Assembly: GCA_031271365.1 (NCBI GenBank)
Contig: JAISVV010000039.1
Coordinates: 1 to 5,975, forward strand
Source: Elusimicrobiota bacterium
GTDB lineage: Bacteria > Elusimicrobiota > Elusimicrobia > Elusimicrobiales > Elusimicrobiaceae
Direction: 5' to 3'
Length of the DNA: 5,975 nucleotides
Both the position numbers and the translations under genes were made by a program. This document shows positions 1 to 5,975 of this stretch, piece by piece. The notes under the pieces were generated by a model, which saw only the letters and a program-made list of their open reading frames with translations, did no database searches and had not been told where the DNA came from. Each line of letters starts with the position of its first letter. Positions within the stretch are counted from its first letter, which is position 1.

Positions 1-93
1 GTCGGTAAATTGTTCGCAGCCGGCGTAAGAGGCAAAATCGCAGTAAATACATTTGCTGCGGCAAAAAGGAATATGGATATAAAGCCCGCGCAT
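1..93 (-). CDS. hemW: HemW-like radical SAM protein, N-terminal fragment
   Basis: Partial gene: 31 codons are visible and the rest lies beyond the left edge. The peptide begins [20 protein letters not shown], which carries the radical SAM cluster motif CxxxCxxC at residues 11, 15 and 18 in the setting (LYIHIPFC..KC.YCDF) typical of the HemW/HemN family. The start a few residues before this motif matches HemW better than HemN, where the motif lies further in. HemW is known as a heme-binding protein and proposed heme chaperone, often misannotated as oxygen-independent coproporphyrinogen III oxidase; it binds a 4Fe-4S cluster and S-adenosylmethionine. The ATG at 93-91 shares one base with the prfB TAA stop, giving TAATG, and has no clear ribosome binding site, so it is probably translated by coupling to prfB. 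The family call is strong; HemW rather than a HemN paralogue is likely but rests on the N-terminus only. Confidence 0.88.
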   Translation of the reverse strand, partial: MRGLYIHIPFCRSKCIYCDFASYAGCEQFTD

Positions 94-1202
94 TATTTGC
101 CCGCGGCGGCGGCCCAGTCCAGGTAGCTTTGCATAAAGCCGTCGATATCGCCGTCTATAACGCCTTGCACGTTGGAGGTTTCGTGCCCGGTGCGCAAATC
201 TTTTACAAGCTGGTAGGGCATAAACACGTAGGAGCGTATCTGATGGCCCCAGGCGATGTCGCCCTTTTCGCTGTAGTGGCGCTCGGCCTCGGTGCGTTTT
301 TTATCCAGCTCTATCTCGTAAAGTTTGGCTTTAAGCATTTTTAAAGCGCGCGTTTTGTTTTGCAGCTGCGAGCGTTCCACCTGGCAGGCGACAACGACGC
401 CGGTGGGCTTGTGCAAAATGCGCACGGCCGTTTCAACCTTATTGACGTTTTGGCCGCCCGCGCCGCCGGAACGCGAAGTGGTTATCTCCAAATCTTTATC
501 CAAAATTTCTATGTTGATATCGTCTTCCACGTCGGGCAGAACGTCTAAAGAGGCAAAAGACGTATGCCGCCTGGAGTTAGCGTCAAACGGCGAAACGCGC
601 ACCAGGCGGTGCACGCCGTTTTCGCCTTTTAAAAAGCCGTAGGCGTAGGGGCCCTCTATAAACATGGTGACGTTTTTTACGCCGGCTTCTTCGCCGGGCA
701 GCAGGTCGGTTATCGTTACTTTAAAATTATGCTGCTCCGCCCAGCGGGTGTACATGCGCAGCAAAATATCGGCCCAGTCGCAGGATTCGGTGCCGCCCGC
801 GCCGGCGTGTATGCTGACTATGGCGTTAAGCCTGTCGTCGGGTTTGGAAAGTTTGGCCTTAAACTCGGCCTTGGCTAAGGCGGCTTCTAAGGTTTCTAAG
901 GTGCGCTGCACGTCTTTTAGGCTTTCTTCTTCGCCCAGTTCTTTGGCCATTTCAAAAAGTTCTTTATAATCGCGCCAGCCGTGGCTCATGGATAAATAGC
1001 CCTCTACGTCGGTTTTAAGCGCGTCAATTTCTTTGGAAATCATTTTTGCTTTATTGGAATCCGCCCAAAAATCCGCTTTTGCGGCAAGCGCTTCTTTGGC
1101 GGCAAGGTCTTTTTGTTTTTGCTCTATTTTTTGGATTTTGTAGAGGTTATCAAGCCTTTGTTTTATTTCCGTAAATTTATTTTCCGTATCTTTAGTTTCC
1201 AT
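93..1202 (-). CDS. prfB: Peptide chain release factor 2 (RF2)
   Basis: Complete 369-residue class I release factor, close to the usual RF2 length (365 in E. coli). It recognises UGA and UAA in the ribosomal A site and triggers peptide release. The N-terminal part (about 1-115) is a charged helical domain. The RF2-specific stop-codon tripeptide SPF is at 204-206 in [10 protein letters not shown], which separates it from RF1 (PxT). The GGQ peptidyl-tRNA hydrolysis motif is at 249-251 in [11 protein letters not shown], and the glutamine is the site usually methylated by PrmC. Serine 245 sits where E. coli K-12 RF2 has its unusual Thr246. The frame is open from the ATG through the region where many RF2 genes carry an in-frame UGA and a +1 frameshift, so none is needed here. 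The ATG overlaps the lnt stop by one base, and its own stop overlaps the next start. The stop codon is TAA. Confidence 0.98.
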   Translation of the reverse strand: METKDTENKFTEIKQRLDNLYKIQKIEQKQKDLAAKEALAAKADFWADSNKAKMISKEIDALKTDVEGYLSMSHGWRDYKELFEMAKELGEEESLKDVQRTLETLEAALAKAEFKAKLSKPDDRLNAIVSIHAGAGGTESCDWADILLRMYTRWAEQHNFKVTITDLLPGEEAGVKNVTMFIEGPYAYGFLKGENGVHRLVRVSPFDANSRRHTSFASLDVLPDVEDDINIEILDKDLEITTSRSGGAGGQNVNKVETAVRILHKPTGVVVACQVERSQLQNKTRALKMLKAKLYEIELDKKRTEAERHYSEKGDIAWGHQIRSYVFMPYQLVKDLRTGHETSNVQGVIDGDIDGFMQSYLDWAAAAGK

Positions 1203-2908
1203 TAATCCGCCTTAAAAGCCGCCGCGTATATCCACGCCGATAAAGTTAAAATTAAACAAATAACCGCAAACAAATCGCCGTGCTTGGAATAAAAGGTAGG
1301 CTGCGCCTGCGGGTTGTAGGCAAAGGCCAAGACAGCGCTGTCCTGCTTATCGCGCGGGGAGAGGTATTTAACCTCGCCAAAGGGGCTTATCCACGCCGAA
1401 ACGCCCGTGTTTGTGGAACGCAGCAGCGGCAGCCTTGCCTCCGCCGCGCGGAAAATATTCACGCGCAAATGCTGCTCCGCCGCGGCGGTGTCTAAAAACC
1501 AGCCGTCGTTAGAGATGTTTACAAAAAACTTTGCGCCCGCGCGCGCCTGCGCGCGCCATAAAACGGGGAACAAACTTTCAAAACATATTGTAGGGCCTAA
1601 AGAAACGCTTTGAGCGCCCCGGCCGTCGTCAAAATTTAAAGTGAAAAGTTTGCCTTTGTCTTTGCCCGGCTCAAACGCGCCCGTAAAAGCGTTTATACCC
1701 AGGCGGCCGTAAAAAGAATGAAAATATTTATCAAGCGGCAAAAACTCGCCAAAGGGCACTAATTTATTTTTGTTGTAAACCTCTTTAAGGCCGCGCTCGT
1801 CAAACAAACCGGCGGAAACGTATTCCCGCCCGTCTTTTATATATGCGCTGCCGGTAAGCTGCGCCGCGCCGTAGGTTTGGGCAAGCTGCGTCATAAAATC
1901 GTAATACTCGCCCTCCTGAAAATAACCGGGGTAAGAGCTTTCCGGCCAGAGCGCAAGTTTTACGTTTTTATCTTTAAGCATTTGGCTTTGGTGGTAAATA
2001 GAGTAGGCGACGTCTTCCTCGTACCCCTCAAGCATAAACTGATGAGTATCGGGCTGCATTAAAGCGGCCATAAATTTTTGTTGGTTTTGCTCAAACAGCT
2101 TTGTTTGTTTGATAAAGATATTTTCGCCGGCTAAAAAGCAAACGGGCAGCAAAACCAACGGCAGCGCCAGATAGGCTATGCGCGCCGTTTTAGGCATTTT
2201 GCCGCAGGCCGCGTAAGCAACGCAAAAGCCGGCAAGCGCAATTAAAAAACTAATGCCGTACGCGCCCGTGAAAGAAGAGATTTGTATCAAATTAACGTTT
2301 GCATATTGCGTATAGCCCAAAACAAACCAAGGGAACGCCGCGGTAAAATAGGCCAGCAGCTGGTGCAAAAACTCAAAGGCCGCCCACGCGCAGGCGGCCA
2401 AAAGCGGCAAGGCCGATTTTATCTTGCGCAAATAAAAACAGCACCAGGCAAAAAAACCGAATTGTAAAGAAAGTATTACGGACAAACCCGAAACGGCGGC
2501 AAAAGCCAAAGGCTTGCTGTCCGTGCCAAAATACACCGTGGGCATTATCCAATAAAGTATGCCCATGTAGGTAAGCGCGCCGACGCCGACGCCGTAAAAA
2601 AAACTGCGCCCCGCGCTTTTTATATTTAAAACGCCGAAGGCAAAAGGTATAAAAGCAAGCCACGCCGCAAAAGGATAGGGCTTGGCGATATAGCTTTCTA
2701 TCAAAAATCCCGCTGAAGCAAATAAAGTTAAAACTATAATAAAATCGTTAAAAACATCGCGCAAAAAAACCCTTACGCGGCCGGGCTTTGTTTTTTGGGG
2801 CAGCTGGCTGCCCAAAAGTTTAAGCCCCTCGGTATTATACACGAAGGCTTTTTCTTGCGCCGGCTCTTTTTTGCCGCCGCAGAGCAGGTTTTTTATTTTC
2901 CGCAGCAT
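1202..2908 (-). CDS. lnt: Apolipoprotein N-acyltransferase
   Basis: Inner-membrane enzyme that transfers an acyl chain from phospholipid to the N-terminal cysteine of diacylated apolipoproteins, the last step of lipoprotein maturation in diderms. With the ATG at 2908 it has 568 residues, against 512 in E. coli. Hydrophobic segments lie near 53-73, 80-95, 102-122, 137-159, 165-186, 192-201, 209-235 and 242-260, followed by a nitrilase-type domain (about 280-535) and a last membrane helix near 546-564. The catalytic triad is visible: Glu323 in LWPES, Lys380 in [12 protein letters not shown] and Cys442 in TICFES; Glu388 and Glu444 match other residues needed in E. coli. The first 50 residues are a basic extension outside the conserved part. 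The start is uncertain: an in-frame ATG at 2941 would give 579 residues, and a TTG at 2815 preceded by GAGGGG would give 537. I prefer 2908 because the extra 11 residues would lie wholly inside the secA zinc-motif codons. The stop is TAA, overlapping prfB. Confidence 0.96.
   Translation of the reverse strand: MLRKIKNLLCGGKKEPAQEKAFVYNTEGLKLLGSQLPQKTKPGRVRVFLRDVFNDFIIVLTLFASAGFLIESYIAKPYPFAAWLAFIPFAFGVLNIKSAGRSFFYGVGVGALTYMGILYWIMPTVYFGTDSKPLAFAAVSGLSVILSLQFGFFAWCCFYLRKIKSALPLLAACAWAAFEFLHQLLAYFTAAFPWFVLGYTQYANVNLIQISSFTGAYGISFLIALAGFCVAYAACGKMPKTARIAYLALPLVLLPVCFLAGENIFIKQTKLFEQNQQKFMAALMQPDTHQFMLEGYEEDVAYSIYHQSQMLKDKNVKLALWPESSYPGYFQEGEYYDFMTQLAQTYGAAQLTGSAYIKDGREYVSAGLFDERGLKEVYNKNKLVPFGEFLPLDKYFHSFYGRLGINAFTGAFEPGKDKGKLFTLNFDDGRGAQSVSLGPTICFESLFPVLWRAQARAGAKFFVNISNDGWFLDTAAAEQHLRVNIFRAAEARLPLLRSTNTGVSAWISPFGEVKYLSPRDKQDSAVLAFAYNPQAQPTFYSKHGDLFAVICLILTLSAWIYAAAFKAD
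1210..1213 (-). promoter_or_regulatory. Weak ribosome binding site of prfB
   Basis: The minus strand reads AAGGCGGATTA directly before the prfB ATG at 1202. AAGG is a partial Shine-Dalgarno match with a seven-base spacer and lies within the last codons of lnt. Together with the TAATG overlap it supports the chosen start, but the match is short and could be chance. Confidence 0.4.
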
Positions 2909-5472
2909 TTTTTGTATTTTTTGCCGCTGCCGCACGGGCATAAATCGTTGCGGCCGATTTTGCCGGGCTCTTGCGCGCCGGTTTCGCGCGCGGCTTGGGC
3001 AAGCTGCTCCCGTTTAATTTCGGCCGGCGTGCGCCTGGGCGGCAGCTGCAGCCTGAAAATATATTCCACCACCAAATCCCTAACGCGCGTCATCATGTTT
3101 TCATAAAGCGCGTAAGATTCTTTTTGATACTCTATAAGCGGGTCCTTTTGGGCGTAGCCGCGCAGGCTTACGCTTTTTTGCATTTGGTCCAGCTCGTAGA
3201 GGTGCTGCTTCCAGCTTTGGTCTAAAATTTGCAAAAACAGCATGCGCTCAATTTCGGCGAAATCTATGCTTTGTTCTTTAAAATACTCCGCGCGGGTTTT
3301 ATAGACTTCTTTTATTTTGCTTTCTATTTCTTCCAGCGCCTGTTTTTTGTTTTTAGCGGTTTGCGGCGTCAGGTTGATATCGGCGGTAAAGACGCGTTTT
3401 AAATACGCGTTGAGGCTGGCAAAATCGCTTTGGGCGGGGGCGCGCTCGTTGTAATAACGCTCCACCACTTCCTGCGCGCTTTCCATAATCATGCTGTTTA
3501 TGCGCTCTGTAAAGTTTTTGCCGTCTAAAATGGCGTTGCGCAGGCCGTATACCGCCGTGCGCTGCTGATTCATAACTTTATCGTAGTCCAAAAGGTGCTT
3601 TCTTATATCGAAGTTATGCCCTTCAACGCGGCGCTGTGCGCCTTCTATGTGTTTAGATATCAGCGGGTGTTCAATGGCTTCGTCGTCTTTCATGCCTAAG
3701 GTGGTCATGACGGAGGCTATGCGCTCGCTGCCGAAGAGGCGCATTAACTCGTCGTCTAAGGCCACAAAAAATTTGCTTGCGCCTTTATCGCCCTGGCGCG
3801 CGCAGCGGCCGCGCAGTTGGTTATCAATGCGGCGGCTTTCGTGCCGCTCCGTGCCTAAAACCGTAAGGCCGCCGTTTTGGGCTATAAAGCATTGTTCGTC
3901 TTTATCGCACGGGTTGCCGCCTAAGACGATATCCGTGCCGCGGCCGGCCATATTGGTGGCGATGGTAACCGCGCCTTTTTTGCCGGCCTGGCTGATGATT
4001 TGGGCTTCCATCTCGTGATATTTGGCGTTTAAAACTTTATGCGGTATGCCTTTGGCGCGCAGTATATTTGAAAGCTGCTCGGACTTTTCTATAGACCGCG
4101 TGCCCACCAAAACGGGCAGGCCCTTTTTCCAAAGCGTTTCCACTTCTTTGGCCACGGCGGCGAATTTGGCCTTCTCGTTTTTATAAATAGCGTCGGGGAA
4201 GTCTTTGCGCGCTAAAGCGCGGTTTGGCGGTATTTCCACCACGTCTAATTTATATATTGTCCAAAACTCGCTTGCTTCCGTCATGGCGGTGCCGGTCATG
4301 CCCGAGAGCTTTGTGTAAAGTTTAAAAAAGTTTTGGAAGGTGATTGTGGCCAAAGTCTGGTTTTCTTCTTTTATAGCCATGCGCTCTTTGGCTTCCACCG
4401 CCTGGTGCAAGCCGTCCGACCAGCGGCGGCCCGGCATAAGGCGGCCGGTAAATTCGTCCACTATAATAATTTCGCCGTCTTTGATTACGTACTGCACGTC
4501 GCGCTCGTAGAGGTGGTGCGCGCGCAGGGCCTGGTTAATGTGGTGCACCCATTCGGATTCAACGTCGTTATAGATATTGGGTATGCCAAGCAGTTTTTCA
4601 GACTTACCGACGCCCTGCTCCGTTAAGGTGACGGTGTGGTTTTTTTCGTCTATTAAAGCGTCGTAGCCGGCGGATAAGTCTTCGCCGGAGTATTTGGCGT
4701 TAACTTCGTCCTTTTCGGTTATTTTGCGTATTTTTAAAGACGGGATTAACTTGTTAACGATATAATATTTATCGGTTTTTTGGTCGCTCGGGCCCGAGAT
4801 TATTAAAGGCGTTCTGGCTTCGTCTATCAAAATAGAGTCAACTTCGTCTACGATACAAAAATTTAATTTGCGCTGCACGCGCGCGGCGGCCTGCACAACC
4901 ATATTATCGCGCAGGTAGTCAAAGCCCAGCTCGTTATTGGTAACGTAGGTGATATCTTTTTGATACATTATTTTGCGGTCTTCGTTGCTCATGTCGTGGT
5001 TGATGTAGCCTACCGATAAACCCAAAAATTCGTGTATGGGGCCCATCCACTCGCGGTCGCGCTTGGCAAGATAGTCGTTGACGGTTACCACGTGCACGCC
5101 AAGGCCGCTTAAGCCGTTTAGATAAGAAGGCAACGTGGCCACCAAAGTTTTGCCCTCGCCGGTGCGCATTTCGGCGATTTTGCCTTGGTGCAAAACAATG
5201 CCGCCCAACATTTGCACGTCGTAGTGGCGCAGGCCCAAAACGCGTTTGGAGGCCTCGCGCACGACGGCAAAGGCCTCGGGCAGCAAATCTTCCAGCGCGG
5301 CGCCGGCGGCGAGTTTTTGTTTAAACTCGCTTGTTTTATTTTTAAGGCCTTCATCCGTAAGCGCGGAGATTGCGGGCTCAAACGCATTTATTTGCTCCAC
5401 CAGCGGCTGGAGTTTTTTTAACTCGCGCTCGCTTTTGGTGCCAAAGATTTTGTTGATGATATAGTTGAACAT
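2893..5472 (-). CDS. secA: Preprotein translocase ATPase SecA
   Basis: Complete 859-residue motor ATPase that pushes unfolded preproteins through SecYEG at the inner membrane (E. coli 901, B. subtilis 841). Domain order is canonical. Nucleotide-binding domain 1 has the Walker A motif MRTGEGKT (102-109), TNNELGFDYLRDN (178-190) and the DEVD box (209-212). The preprotein cross-linking domain spans about 225-375. Then come SGMTGTA (390-396), nucleotide-binding domain 2 with NMAGRGTD (507-514) and GTERHESRRID (540-550), and motif VI as QLRGRCARQGD (552-562). The helical wing and scaffold contain LLDYDKVMNQQR (627-638) and SLRGYAQKDPL (769-779). The tail ends in a zinc motif with cysteines 845, 847, 856 and 857, the SecB- and lipid-contacting element in other species. 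The linker after LGGNP (517-521) is short compared with E. coli and carries Cys522 and Cys528. The ATG at 5472 has a strong ribosome binding site; the stop is TAA. Confidence 0.99.
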   Translation of the reverse strand: MFNYIINKIFGTKSERELKKLQPLVEQINAFEPAISALTDEGLKNKTSEFKQKLAAGAALEDLLPEAFAVVREASKRVLGLRHYDVQMLGGIVLHQGKIAEMRTGEGKTLVATLPSYLNGLSGLGVHVVTVNDYLAKRDREWMGPIHEFLGLSVGYINHDMSNEDRKIMYQKDITYVTNNELGFDYLRDNMVVQAAARVQRKLNFCIVDEVDSILIDEARTPLIISGPSDQKTDKYYIVNKLIPSLKIRKITEKDEVNAKYSGEDLSAGYDALIDEKNHTVTLTEQGVGKSEKLLGIPNIYNDVESEWVHHINQALRAHHLYERDVQYVIKDGEIIIVDEFTGRLMPGRRWSDGLHQAVEAKERMAIKEENQTLATITFQNFFKLYTKLSGMTGTAMTEASEFWTIYKLDVVEIPPNRALARKDFPDAIYKNEKAKFAAVAKEVETLWKKGLPVLVGTRSIEKSEQLSNILRAKGIPHKVLNAKYHEMEAQIISQAGKKGAVTIATNMAGRGTDIVLGGNPCDKDEQCFIAQNGGLTVLGTERHESRRIDNQLRGRCARQGDKGASKFFVALDDELMRLFGSERIASVMTTLGMKDDEAIEHPLISKHIEGAQRRVEGHNFDIRKHLLDYDKVMNQQRTAVYGLRNAILDGKNFTERINSMIMESAQEVVERYYNERAPAQSDFASLNAYLKRVFTADINLTPQTAKNKKQALEEIESKIKEVYKTRAEYFKEQSIDFAEIERMLFLQILDQSWKQHLYELDQMQKSVSLRGYAQKDPLIEYQKESYALYENMMTRVRDLVVEYIFRLQLPPRRTPAEIKREQLAQAARETGAQEPGKIGRNDLCPCGSGKKYKKCCGK

Positions 5473-5478
5473 TATAAG

Positions 5479-5485
5479 TCTCCTT
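5479..5485 (-). promoter_or_regulatory. Ribosome binding site of secA
   Basis: On the minus strand AAGGAGA stands seven bases before the secA ATG at 5472, a near-perfect Shine-Dalgarno match at normal spacing. Its first two bases are the last two of the TAA stop of the cysteine desulfurase gene, so a ribosome ending that gene stops on the secA initiation site. It is the only strong site of this kind in the window and it fixes the secA start. Confidence 0.85.
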
Positions 5486-5975
5486 ACACGGGGCAGACGC
5501 CTTGTTTGAAGGGCGAAATTTCCCGCAGCCGCTTAACGATGGCGGGCATAACTTCTAAAATTTTTTGCACTTCTTCCTGCGTGTTGTATTTGCTTAAACT
5601 AAAGCGGATAGAGCCATGCGCAAACTGGAAAGGCACGCCCATGGCGCGCAAAACGTGCGAAGGCTCTAAAGAGCCCGACGTGCACGCCGAGCCCGAGGAC
5701 GCGCAAATGCCGTATTCGTCCATTAACATTAAAATGCTTTCGCCCTCTATATAGCCAAAGCTGATATTGGTTGTATTGGGCAGGCGGCTTTGTATGTCGC
5801 CGTTTATTTTTGCGTCTTGTATCAGCGTTGTTAAGCCTTCTTCCAGCTTATCGCGCAGCGGGGAGATATGGCTTTGGTATAAAGCTAAATTTTGCGCCGC
5901 AAGCTCGGCCGCGCGGCCAAAGCCCACGGCGCCGGGCACATTTTCTGTGCCGGCGCGGCGGTTCTTTTCCTGATG
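5484..5975 (-). CDS. Cysteine desulfurase (NifS/IscS class), C-terminal part
   Basis: Partial gene running in from the right edge; 163 residues and the TAA stop are visible. The enzyme is a PLP-dependent homodimer that takes sulfur from L-cysteine as an enzyme persulfide for Fe-S cluster assembly and other sulfur-containing cofactors. The visible part opens with HQEKNRRAGTENVPGAVGFG, the conserved substrate-binding stretch of the family. The catalytic loop ICASSGSACTSGSLEPSHVL follows, its persulfide cysteine encoded at 5684-5682 (visible residue 98). Next are GSIRFSLSKYNTQEEV and a short tail ending GVCPV. The extended loop with SGSLEPSHV marks a class I enzyme of NifS/IscS type and rules out SufS. 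NifS and IscS cannot be told apart from this half alone, so no symbol is given. The PLP lysine and N-terminus lie outside the window. An internal GTG at 5939 is not the real start, because conserved family sequence continues upstream of it. Confidence 0.97.
   Translation of the reverse strand, partial: HQEKNRRAGTENVPGAVGFGRAAELAAQNLALYQSHISPLRDKLEEGLTTLIQDAKINGDIQSRLPNTTNISFGYIEGESILMLMDEYGICASSGSACTSGSLEPSHVLRAMGVPFQFAHGSIRFSLSKYNTQEEVQKILEVMPAIVKRLREISPFKQGVCPV

Noticed and set aside
325..969. Plus-strand open frames of about 100 codons opposite prfB
   Set aside because: They are antisense to the GGQ and SPF regions of RF2. Their serine- and arginine-rich, low-information translations are typical of shadow frames.
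2596..2603. Run of eight A (eight T in the lnt sense strand) as a possible slippage site or frameshift error
   Set aside because: The lnt frame continues through it with sensible membrane-segment sequence (SFFYGVGVG) and no downstream frame change, so there is no sign of frameshifting.
2373..2663. Minus-strand frame of 96 codons within lnt
   Set aside because: It is an out-of-frame reading of the lnt membrane segments, which gives runs of Arg, Phe and Cys; no start signal or family resemblance.
3647..4018. Plus-strand open frame of 123 codons opposite secA
   Set aside because: It lies fully antisense to conserved SecA motifs (NMAGRGTD, GTERHESRR, motif VI), resembles no family I know, and is explained by the codon composition of secA.
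5118..5387. Minus-strand frame of 89 codons within secA
   Set aside because: Out-of-frame shadow of the SecA N-terminal region, rich in Pro, Cys and Trp, with no support as a protein.
1..5975. Search for CRISPR repeats, tRNA genes, insertion sequence ends, riboswitches or toxin-antitoxin genes
   Set aside because: The window is filled with coding sequence and the largest intergenic gap is 11 bases. No tandem repeats, terminal inverted repeats or structured leader were seen by eye.

Overview
The window is a gapless run of five genes, all on the minus strand, so transcription runs from the right edge to the left edge. In reading order they are: a NifS/IscS-type cysteine desulfurase (3' part only), secA, lnt, prfB, and the first 31 codons of a hemW-type radical SAM gene cut by the left edge. 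No stretch over 300 bases lacks a gene, and no RNA gene, mobile element, CRISPR array or convincing terminator is visible. Promoters must lie beyond the right edge, inside or before the cysteine desulfurase gene.

Organism: a diderm (Gram-negative type) bacterium, because lnt, which adds the third acyl chain to lipoproteins, is intact. Base composition is roughly balanced but patchy. GC-rich alanine, arginine and glycine codons alternate with A/T-rich lysine (AAA), phenylalanine (TTT) and isoleucine (often ATA) codons. This style and the gene set would fit Elusimicrobiota, but that is an impression and not a proof; no marker here settles the phylum.

Layout, right to left: 5975-5484, cysteine desulfurase C-terminal half with the catalytic cysteine; 5472-2893, complete SecA ATPase with a C-terminal zinc motif; 2908 (or 2941)-1202, complete apolipoprotein N-acyltransferase; 1202-93, complete peptide chain release factor 2 as one uninterrupted frame; 93-1, start of HemW. 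Junctions are very tight: an 11-base gap before secA, a 16- or 49-base overlap between secA and lnt, and single-base TAATG overlaps at both lnt/prfB and prfB/hemW. Translational coupling along one polycistronic mRNA is likely.

The genes serve different core functions. SecA drives preprotein export and Lnt completes the maturation of exported lipoproteins, so these two are linked. RF2 ends translation at UGA and UAA. The cysteine desulfurase mobilises sulfur for Fe-S clusters and HemW carries an Fe-S cluster, so the two ends of the run are linked through cofactor supply. I see ordinary housekeeping genes with some notable sequence details, and no evidence of an undescribed system.
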